From NCBI RefSeq assembly GCF_029873635.1, contig NC_080422.1, positions 10,261,764 through 10,325,763 on the forward strand: 64,000 nucleotides of DNA. Direction: 5' to 3'. The first letter of the stretch is position 1. Each line of letters begins with the position of its first letter. Below the pieces are notes generated by a model that was not told the DNA's origin, did no database searches, and saw only the letters and a list, made by a program, of their open reading frames with translations. The translations under genes were made by a program, and so were the position numbers. This document shows positions 44,239 to 53,668 of this stretch, one piece after another. This DNA comes from Malania oleifera (Eukaryota > Streptophyta > Magnoliopsida > Santalales > Ximeniaceae).

Positions 44239-46267
44239 TGTTGGAATTGGTGTGATCCCAAGAGGGGAAGTGAATTGGGTATTAAAAATATTTTTGGCTA
44301 ATTTAAACATTTACACCGATTCACTACATATCATATCTCATTTTCACATGTGTATGTAAATTAATAAAATGATGAATGCTAACGTAGACGTTAAACATAT
44401 CTCATTTAAAAAAAGGTGTGCATGCAAATAATTATAATGATAAATGAAAGTATACACATGCGAAATTTAAGTGCAAAAATATAAATGAGATAGAGAGAGA
44501 GAGAGTGACACAAGATTTTTTATCGAGGTTCAGCCAAACCAGCCAACGTCTCCGCCTTGGGCATACCCCCCAAGAATTCCACTAAGTGCTCACTTTAACT
44601 GGGTAGAGTGACGCTACTTACAACATTTCCTTACGGGCAAGGTAAACCCCAACTCAATTACCAGGCTGAGCCGAACTGATCTCCTTTACGGGACTGAGAC
44701 TCCCCAATTTAATTACGGGTTGAATCCAACAGGTCTCCCTTACGAGGAAGAGACTCCCCAATTCAATTAACGGGATGAACCTAACCGATCTCCCTTACGG
44801 GACGGAGACTCCCCAGTTCAATTAATGGGCTGAACCTAACCGATACATTAAAACATTTTTGTACATAAAAATGATTCTAAATACAAGCAAAGATGTACGT
44901 AGTAAAGTTCAAGAAAATGCACTCTCTAATGATGTGAAATATGTGCTCAAAGAGTAAGGGTGTTTTCAAAATAATTTTGCAATCTTTGAAAATGATTTAT
45001 GTGAGAAGCACATCAAAGATTTTAATGATCTTTGATTTCAAAAATGAAATATGCAATAAGTGTTTTTCAAAGATCTTTAAACCCTCAAGATATTTTCCCA
45101 CATAAAGATGTGAAAAATAAGTTCATGGGAAACTAGGGTTTTTCGCTCAAAAGTTTTTTGCAATGAAAACACATTTAAAAAAAAATGCCCAAAAAAAATA
45201 CTCTCTTAAAAAATATTTCAAAGAACGTAACAAAGAGAGTTGGAGAGTATGAAAAATCTAACCCCAAAATGATTTTTGAAATAAAAGTGTATATGGGGGA
45301 CTTTGATTAAGTAAAAATTTAAGAGAAAAAATTTGCTAATCAAAGTTGCTAATCTAAGTTATGAAAGGGGTATTTATAGTTTTTCTAAAAATTATGACCG
45401 TTAGGGACACGCTTGGTATTTTAGAAATGTTTAATTACGAAATTAATTACATTTTAGCGCTTAAAAAATTTCCAACCAGAGAGGTTTGGTTGACCGTCTT
45501 AGAACACTCACAGCGTATTTTGAATTTCAAAGGGGTTCGGTCGACTGTGGGAAACACCGGTCGGCTGAGCTAAGGCAAAAAACCAAACCTTCGTAGGTTC
45601 AGTCAACTGGGCTTAAGGCCGGTCTGCCGGTTCTTTAGGTTCAGTCAACCGAGGCATTTTTGAACTGCAAATTCGGTCACTCGGGGATAGTAGAAAAGTT
45701 AAGTTCCATGGTTCGGTCGACTGTGGATGGTACATTCAATTTGAGTTCGGTCACTTGAGGCAAGGTCAACAATTGACTTTTGGCCTACAGTGTGCTCGGT
45801 CAATCGAGGGGATTATAACCTTAGTGGGTTGGTTGACCGAGGCTTTTCAATTAAGCCAAAAATCCAACGTCGGTCGACCAAAGCCCTTTTTTTACCCTAA
45901 ATTCATTTTGAAAATCGTGTACAATTTTAGCATTTTTAGAAAAGGTTTTATATGAAAAATGTTAGTCCCTAAGGTTTGTCTACGATCGATTTGAGCATTT
46001 AATCATATCATGCAGATGCATGCATTATTACAGACCAAAATAATAAAAACTTAAATGCATTACAAATTAAATCAAATATGTCTTCTTCTTTGCTCTTCTG
46101 ACATCGTGGAATGCGCCTGAGTGTATAGTATTTACGTCCTTCAAGGCTTCCATTGTTAGTCTCCTTATGTGTGTGTTGAATTATAACATGTTCAATCATT
46201 AAATACACACATAAGCAACTTGTGCTTTGTTAGTATCAAAACAGGGATCTGACTCAAAAAGTTAACA
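44239..46267 (+). repeat. Left LTR of the nested element, with two tandem-repeat zones
   Basis: Contains a (ga)n run (44492-44506), a tandem array with a unit of about 55 bp (ccttacggg...gagactcccca, about 44625-44845, three to four copies) and a zone of GTCGAC-like palindromes (45489-45878). The last 235 bp are repeated at 49695-49934. Confidence 0.65.
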
Positions 46268-46468
46268 ATCTCCCCCTTTTTGATGATGACAAATGCACTA
46301 GAGAAAAATGGGTATAGCCTAAAAAGACTCCCCCTAAGAATATGCATAATGTAAAATATAGGCAATACAACACAAGTGTAGTGACCCAGAGGAATTATAA
46401 TATTTTGATAATAAAAGGAAGAGAGAAAAGGAAATTAAAAAGGGGGTAAACAGGTCTTCAAAGCGTTC

Positions 46469-46610
46469 GTCAACGACGCGGCATATTGGGCTCGTCAACG
46501 AGAAAATACCGAGAGGGGTTTTGGGTGATTCTGAATTTCGTCAACGAGGGGAGAGTTCGTCGACGAGTTGTCTTCATGACCTTGTCGATGAGGTGACGTG
46601 TCTCGTTGAC
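46469..46610 (+). repeat. Six-site GTCGAC-type palindrome module in the gypsy LTR
   Basis: Sites at 46469 (GTCAAC), 46494 (GTCAAC), 46540 (GTCAAC), 46559 (GTCGAC), 46584 (GTCGAT) and 46605 (GTTGAC), each in a tcgtc.acgag context, just upstream of a TATA-like gtataaatag at 46620-46629. Confidence 0.75.
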
Positions 46611-47239
46611 GAAGGTCAGTGTATAAATAGTGATTAACTTGATTTTTCAGCTTAATTTGGCTGCATAATCTCTCTTTTTCACTCTCTTCGGTTCCCCTCA
46701 CTTCTCTCTAGCTTTCTGGGTCCGTTCTTTGCCGAATCAACGATCCGAAGCCACCACGACACTCCTAGGGAAGTTCTCTGTATATTTGTTGGAGTGGATC
46801 GTTGGTGGGGCTAGTTCAGAATCCATCCCAAATCTAGGGTAAGGTTTTATACTCAATATTTGACTTCTTAACAGTTGTAGAAAGCGTAGTACGTGTAGAA
46901 ATACTGAAGTTTAGTTTTGGGGAATGTCATTTTCAGGGTGTTGAATGGGAAACCCTGCGGGTGTAGGACTGCTTATTTTAGGGTTTTTTTTTTTTCTTTT
47001 CAGGAATCAGGTAAGGGGATAAACTGAACTAGTTATTTTATGAAAATGTATCTATGTTATTACAACATCTGATTTTAGGAAAATAAATATACTTATATAT
47101 GCTTTATGTTGGGAAATACTACTGCAAAAGATGATATGTTTATATATATATGAAACCTATTTCGTGTGGCATGAGTAGAATTTATAATGAAATAATGTTT
47201 TCTGGGAATATGATAAAGATATAAATTTTTATAATGAAA

Positions 47240-47530
47240 AACCGGTGTATGGGCCGAGAATTGTATATGATTTTTCGGCGTATGGGTCGTGCTATGGATA
47301 TGATTTGTCGGCGTACGGGCCGTGCTATGTCTATGATTTGCTGGTGTATGGGTCGTGATATGTATATGATTTGCCCACGTACGGGCCATACTATGGATAT
47401 GATTTGCTGGTGTACGAGCCAAGCTATGGATATGATGTGTTGGTGTACGGCCTGAGCTATGGATATAATGTGCCGGCGTACGAGCCAAGCTATGGTAAAA
47501 TATGAAATACCGGCATACGGGCTGATAATT
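47240..47530 (+). repeat. 33-bp minisatellite in the gypsy LTR
   Basis: About eight to nine copies of a unit of the type ggtgtacgggccgtgctatg followed by gatatgatttgct. Because the period is a multiple of three it keeps frames open on both strands (for example 47234-47455 and 47554-47093), but these 11-residue repeats show no protein family. Confidence 0.8.
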
Positions 47531-48836
47531 TTCATGATATACGTGTATATGCAAAATGATATGATTGATTTGATAATTAATGGTATGAAATATCCATGTA
47601 TCACAATTTCATTATATGCTATATGTTATCAGAACCTGGTTGGCTTGGTTTAGGCTGTCACTTGCACGGTACCGATGCTATGTGTTCATGATTTATCATG
47701 ATATTTATGTTAACGCTGCTGTACGGAGTAGCGTGAGGTTGGATGTTCAATGTGGTTTTAAGAAGTGTAAGCGCCCCTGGTGTACGGACCAGGTCTGGCA
47801 GACCCATTGGACTTACAGAATGTACTTTTGACTTGGCAGTGATCAACCAACCATTGTCAGGTCTTGCCTTCGGGCCACACAACCTAGTCATGTGGAGATA
47901 ATACATGACAACAGCCAGCTAACCTACCAGGATTGTTTTTGTATTATATTATATGAGATGAATTATATTTATGAAAATCATGTATGTTCTGCCATGATAT
48001 GAGAACATATGTTTCCCAGATATGATACAGACAATTATAATGATATGTTTATGTATGATTTTATATAGAATACGGAAATACACATGTTGTCACACACTAG
48101 TATTAGTTTATTTCCCTTATTGAGAGGTGTCTCGCCCTTAATTATATGATCATTTCAGGAGCCCCTGATTGGAAGACGAATAAAGTTCCGCTGAGATAGA
48201 TACAACAGTTGGTTTGCCCTTTCTAAAAGGTAAGTGTTTTGGTTGGGTCAGATGAATTTTGTGGAAGGTGACCCTAGGTTTCTTTTGGGTTGTGTATTAT
48301 GTATACATTAATACAATGGTTGTAGTAACTCTGGTATTGTGATGAGTGATGTTGGGTTTATGATCTTATATGATTTAATGTTTCCTGCTACTTAAGCTTC
48401 CGTATTGTGTTTCTGGTATATCCCTAGAACCCATGGGTTCCGGTTGATTATGACCTATCGAGTTTAATATGTTGGTTTTGTATTTTATTATTTAAGGAAA
48501 AAATATATGTGAAAATTAAGTAGGTCATTACAGTTTAGTATCAGAGCCTGCGTTGCTAGGTTCTGTAGACTTTAGAATGCAGCGAAAATGATACCAAAGT
48601 ATAACAAAAGATTTAAGGATTTGTTCTACAGGCTAAAGGCAGGACTTCCGTGATGGTTTCTGTGTTTTTCCTGGGATGATGATTTTAGGAAAACCATAGT
48701 AAACTATTGACAGGTTATGTTCTTAGAATGTAGGACTGGGGTTAGAAATAAGCTGAGAGTGTTGAGATAGGAGGCTAAGTTTAGCGGGTAAAATTACAAG
48801 GATAGGATTTCTAAGTTATGTTTGTTGTTTTTCAGG

Positions 48837-49694
48837 ATGGATCCAAGAGGAGGTAGTGCCCATGCGAGTGGCAGTGATAGGATAGGGCCCTGAAGTGCAG
48901 GTCAGATTGATTCTGATGCGGTATTATGTAGCGTGGCTCAGCAAGTTATAGCTGAGATCGCTAGGAGCTCAAAGGAGTAGGGTGGTTCGTCGGTTGGCCA
49001 TAGATGCACTATCAAGAAGTTTATGAAGATGAATCCTCTAGCAATTTCAGGAGGGACCGATCCTGCAGCCGCCGAGAACTGGATGAAGGGGATCGAGAAA
49101 GTCTTGGCTGTGTTGCAATGTAGTGAAGAACAAAGGGTCCTCTTCGCCACTTATAAATTGACAGGAGAGGCTGAGAGGTGGTGGACTGTTGTGCGGTTTC
49201 TGGAGCAGCAGAGGACTACGCCGATAGCCATAACTTGGGATTGGTTTAAGGAATTGTTCTTCAATAGATGTTTTCCAGTTATTGTTCGGGAGGCTAAAGT
49301 GGAGGAGTTCCTGAGTCTGAAGTAAGGGCAGTTATCAGTTCAGTAGTATGCGGCGCGTTTTATTGAAATGAAGTGAAAAAGGTGAGGCAGTTTGAGAGAG
49401 GTTTGAGGAGAGGTATCTTTAAGCAGGTGGTGGTACTACGGATCCAGGACTTTGCTGAGTTAGTCAAGAGGGCAACCTTGGCAAAGGTTGGTGAGCGTAT
49501 GGATGCAGAGGAGCTGGGACAGAAGAAAAGATATACACCTATGAGCTACCAGCAGGGTCATAGACAGAATCAGTGGAGAAGAGGAAACCATGGTAGGGGA
49601 CGAAGACAGGAGACTGGAGGTTGCGAGGTTCAAGCGGTGCAAGGTCCTCCAGTCTATCAGACTTGTAGTAGGAGACACTGGGGAAAGTATCGAG
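48837..49694 (+). pseudogene. Gypsy gag (Retrotrans_gag), truncated
   Basis: ATG at 48837. Early stops at about 48892 and 48979. The open part 49023-49325 has NPLAISGGTDPAAAENWM and TGEAERWW, the core of the Ty3/gypsy gag domain. Then a TAA at 49323, further stops, and a basic Gln/Arg-rich end at 49550-49620. A CxxC zinc knuckle is just beginning (TCSRRHWGKYRV, about 49663-49698) when the sequence switches to LTR at 49695. Confidence 0.75.
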
Positions 49695-49934
49695 TTACAG
49701 ACCAAAATAATAAAAACTTAAATGCATTACAAATTAAATCAAATATGTCTTCTTCTTTGCTCTTTTGGCATTGTGGAATGCACCTGAGTGTATAGTATTT
49801 ACTTCCTTTAAGGCTTCCATTGTCAGTCTCCTTATGTGTGTGTTGAATTATAACATATTCAATCACTAAATACACACATAAGTAACTTGTGCTTTATCAG
49901 TATCAAAACAGGGATCAGACTCAAAAATTCAATA

Positions 49935-51045
49935 CAACCTGAAGGCTTTATTATGCCTGGAAATGAATATAAAGTATGTAAGTTGGTTATGTCTCTTTAT
50001 GGACTTAAACAAGCCCCAAAACAGTGGTAGGAAAAATTTGATCAAGTTATTCTTTCTAATGGTTTTAGAATACATGAATCTGATAAATGTGTATATAGTA
50101 AGTTCAATAGAAATAAAGGTGCAATTATTTGCTTATATGTTGATGATATGTTAAATTTTGGTACTAATATTGAAAGTATTGAAAGTGCTAAGAAACTTTT
50201 GTCATCTAGTTTTGATATGAAAGATATGGGTAATGCAGATGTGATTCTGGGTATTAGAATAATTAGAAATAATGATAAATTGATTTTCACCCAATCACAC
50301 TATATTGAGAAGATACTCAAAAAATTTAATCATTACGACTGCAAACCTATTAGCACACCTTTTGATGCAAATTTGAAATTACAACCTAACACTGGTAGAG
50401 CAGTAAATCAATTAGAATATGCTAGAGTTATTGGTTGCTTGATGTATGCTATGACTTCTACTAGACCTGATATTGCATTTTTTCTAGGTAAACTTAGTAG
50501 ATATACTAGTAATCCTAGTGATATTCATTGGCATGCTATATATAGAGTGCTAAAGTATTTGAAAAATACTATGGATTATGACATACATTATGAAGGATAT
50601 CCTACAGTTTTAGAAGGATTCACATATGCCAATTGGATAACTGATCGTAATGATCATACATCAACTAGTGGGTAGATATTTACCCTTGGTGGAGGAGCTA
50701 TCTCTTGGGGTTCAAAGAAACAAAGTTTTATAACAGATTCCACTATGACATCAAAATTTGTAGTTTTAGCTTCCCTTAGCAAAGAGACGAAATGACTTAG
50801 GAATTTTTTATTAGAAATTCCATTTTGGCCAAAGCTTGTGCCACCTATATCTTTGCATTATGACAGTGAGACAACTTTGTCACAGACATAGTAATATATA
50901 TAATGATAAATCCAGACATATTGGCCTAAGACATAATTATGTGAGGCAGTTAATTACTAATGGTGTAATTACCATAGATTTTGTGAGATCGAGACAAAAT
51001 TTGGCTGATCCATTAACAAAAGGACTTGCAAGAGACAAGATCTAG
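49935..51045 (+). pseudogene. copia reverse transcriptase and RNase H (3' part), broken
   Basis: Continues the RT interrupted at 44238: PEGFIMPG, SLYGLKQAPKQW (then a stop at 50030), the catalytic YVDD at 50136-50147, TSTRPDIAF (50458-50484), and the RNase H region with a stop at 50673 and further stops up to the terminal ADPLTKGL at about 51003. Not functional. The noncoding sequence 51046-51652 precedes the right LTR. Confidence 0.75.
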
Positions 51046-51652
51046 AAAACATCAAAGGGGATGAGACTTAAATCCATAACCTATAGTCACCAATGATGGA
51101 AACTCGATTCAACACTTGAAAATTTTAAGCTCTTGAGTTCAATGAGTAAAGTACATCATATGTAATGATTGGAAGCACTAAAATGTATGTCACATAATCC
51201 ATCCCAAGGAAAATATTGCTTTGTACCTGTAATGTGAAAAAGGTGAAGGTTGAGCTTAAGCTCTTAATAGGATTATAACAAGTTCTATGAGGTACTTTAA
51301 TTATAGGAGTACTTTTAATAAACCTACCTATATGAGTGTCGGAAGTGGTGCCGCTTCCTATGAGAAATAGATTTATCTCTAGAGCACTTATTGAACTGGG
51401 ATATAGACGCAAGGACAATCCATGCGTCAGCTTTTGGTAACACCCAAAGATCTGACAATGTGTGTAATATGTATTCGAATAATCAAAAGAGGATTGCTAG
51501 TTCAAAATTCTTCTACTATGTAATCTTGATTAACTTTGATATATATCCACTAAGTGAAAGTTCAAGTTCTAAAAACACCCTTCATTTATGCATAAATTTT
51601 CTTTTATATGAATAAATTATTTTTCATCTATATTTTGAAAATGGTGGGGGAA

Positions 51653-52587
51653 TGTTGAAATTTTTTCTAAAATAAGCATTTAAAGCTATGTGGGTTTGTC
51701 CCACATTAGAAAGAGTGGAAAAGGAAAATCATTAACAAATGATAAGGTGTAATAATCTCTTAAATTTGATTAAGAGAAAGTATTAGTGTGTACTCTAGTG
51801 CACCCTAGGGCAGTGTTTCGCACCGTCCGCACACGCACACGCATGCGCATGTGGCGTGGGCTGTAGGGCGCTACTGGCACATTTAGTTGGTGCACAAGCA
51901 CTTAACACTTTTCACTTAGCGAAATCGTGATCATTGATCATGATCGGATGACTTAAAATTAATCTTAAATTTTTTAAGATCAAGTGGTGCGACCAAGAGA
52001 CTAGGTGCAACCTAGTCAATGGTACATTGAACATGAATGAATAATTGATTTTCCAGAATGTCTCGACCAGGACGTGACCAGGTCAATGCCTAGTGCGACC
52101 AGGTCGACACCTAGCACAACTAGATCGTCACCTAGTGCAACCAGGTCGACGCCTGGTGCGACCAAGTCTTATCTACTTCGCAATTTGAACAAATGCAACC
52201 TTTCGAAAAAGACATGATTCTATCTATTTAAAGAAAAAATTAACTCCACAAAATATACAGAAAATTCATCATTCTCTCGTTTTCTTTCTTACATAAGTCT
52301 TCCACAAATTATATCTTTTTCAAATCTAGATTCTATTTTCTGTAGAAATAGAATTCCAAAAAATTTATTCAAATTATTCTAAGGGTATTTGTGATCAATT
52401 TTTCGTTTGTGTATAACACAAACTGATATCTGATTATATTTTATGCTTTGTTGTATCCAAAAAACGTATTTACTGACTTAATACACACCAATCTAGTGGA
52501 GTCAAATAATATTTTAAGGAAAACAATATTATAACATGCCTCGAAGCATATTCTATTTTGCAACATTTTCTCTATTTGATTCTTACG
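51653..52587 (+). repeat. Right LTR of the 40646 copia element with 21-bp array
   Basis: Pairs with 40646-41503. At about 52094-52170 it has four tandem copies of a 21-bp unit, gcctagtgcgaccaggtcgac and variants, which the left LTR lacks. Confidence 0.75.
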
Positions 52588-52720
52588 CCCCCTAGCATTC
52601 GTTGCATTTTTTTATGATATTGAACTCCAACAATTTTGATGACTATATTCGTAGAAATTAAAATATATTGATCCAATTGGATTTATGTAACAAGTTTGGT
52701 GACTTGGCCGTCTTTAACCC
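52588..52720 (-). repeat. MULE right TIR, outer part
   Basis: Reverse complement aligns with 28370-28238: tttttatgatattgaact here against the complement of the left block at 28330-28350, then cgtagaaattaaa and tctttaacc at the outer end. Confidence 0.7.
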
Positions 52721-53668
52721 ATAAATAATATATCAAGGTTACATAGAGAACTAAGAATATTTTTGTATTTGATTTCTTTTGCTGGCTCATATGGCTTGAA
52801 GAGTCTACTTTTAGCATTTACAACACTCAATCATACGCTTAGTTGTCTTGCTTAATCATATACCTAGTTCTGAGTTATGATTAAAACAAAAAACAAAAAA
52901 ATTTGGTCACCCTAGCTCTTGACATTCATTAGAGAAGCAAAATTTCATGCTTTCTAAAATTAAAAATGAAGTCCAAGAAAGAACTTATTTAATGATCCAC
53001 TCTTGTTTTTCAAAATTCAAAGATCCCCCCAAAACCCCCACCCCCAACCAGGATCCAGTTTCTGTATAACCTAAATACATGCCTTGAAGTTACAGGTTTA
53101 AGTATGCAACCCATCCAATCCTTTCATTCAACACAATGACCATAAACACCCCTAATTGGAAAACCAATTTCCCCTTGAGGAAACATGACGATCCTCAATA
53201 ATATTATGGCTAGGCAAACATTTGTCCCCCACAATTAGACATTCACACTTGACCCAAGTTGCATAGCTAAAACTAAAAGCAACTCATATATACTCGTAGC
53301 TTGCAAAACAAGGCCATTCAGGCTGCCAAGATGATGTTTGCCAGAGCAACCAAGATGTTTATAGAGTACTTCCGTAGCTGCTGTGTGTGTGTTGGTTGAT
53401 TTCGCAGGCATTTAGTTACAGCATAACATATTGAAACTGCAGCATTTAACAAAACAACGCACAAATATGACAAACCCTCTGCAAGAGGACAGCCAGCTGC
53501 TGGAAAGAAAAAGGAGAGACGCTGCCTCCGCCATGAAAGAAGACAACAGTGCTTTTTCAGAGGTAAAAAGATAAAAGACGACAATATAAACATTCCAACC
53601 CAATAGGGAGCAATGATAATAATAACACGAGTTCACGACAGAATTCGGTTGGCCCATCATAACTAAAG
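52721..53668. other. Intergenic and SGT1 3' region
   Basis: No gene recognised. The part nearest 53668 is the presumed 3' UTR of SGT1 (minus strand). Two overlapping minus-strand frames of about 90 codons (53593-53318 and 53681-53412) have no family similarity. Confidence 0.5.

Larger units (their letters stand above)
46377..49694 (+). mobile_element. Gypsy-type element fragment: full left LTR, leader and partial gag
   Basis: LTR 46377-48532 (2,156 bp) with inverted ends tgtagtgacc / ggtcattaca, followed by a primer-binding-like tagtatcagagcc (48537-48549). The gag follows. The element ends abruptly at 49694 inside gag, joined to the right LTR of its host element, so pol and the right LTR are missing. 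Confidence 0.75.
44239..49934 (+). mobile_element. LTR element nested in the copia RT; internal part replaced
   Basis: Begins tgttggaattggtgtgatcc (a start common to plant copia-like LTRs) and ends attcaata at 49934, with a perfect 5-bp target duplication caacc at 44234-44238 and 49935-49939. Removing it restores the RT reading. The left LTR is 44239-46267. Only the last 240 bp of the right LTR remain (49695-49934). What lies between is about 110 bp of its own leader (with atctccccctttttgatgat) and a gypsy fragment. No coding sequence of its own survives. Confidence 0.7.
40646..52587 (+). mobile_element. copia-type LTR retrotransposon inserted in the MULE right TIR
   Basis: LTRs at 40646-41503 (858 bp) and 51653-52587 (about 935 bp). 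A polypurine tract, ggtgggggaa, ends at 51652. Internal gag-pol is interrupted by another LTR element at 44239-49934. The right LTR is longer because it contains extra copies of a 21-bp unit. The LTRs are clearly diverged, so it is old. The right LTR end is placed by analogy with the left one (..cttaca). No clear target duplication could be seen. Confidence 0.8.
28238..52720. mobile_element. Large MuDR-like Mutator element (MULE), heavily invaded
   Basis: The limits rest on long terminal inverted repeats: left 28238-28519; right 40491-40645 plus 52588-52720, the right one being split by a copia insertion. Between them is a MULE transposase on the minus strand near the right TIR and a GRF zinc-finger gene on the plus strand near the left TIR, converging toward 29200-29900. 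Without the inserted LTR elements the original would have been roughly 5-6 kb. A possible 9-bp target duplication is ataaatgat (28220-28228) versus ataaataat (52721-52729), but the left copy is 9 bp away from the TIR, so this is uncertain. All genes are broken. Confidence 0.75.

Noticed and set aside
45361..45955. Short open frames in the palindrome-rich LTR
   Set aside because: Too short, no similarity, and inside a noncoding LTR.
47234..47455. CRISPR-like array because of the regular spacing
   Set aside because: Units are contiguous with no unique spacers, in a plant LTR; a simple minisatellite.
47093..47554. 153-codon minus-strand frame with HIHS-type repeats
   Set aside because: Product of the 33-bp minisatellite inside a gypsy LTR.
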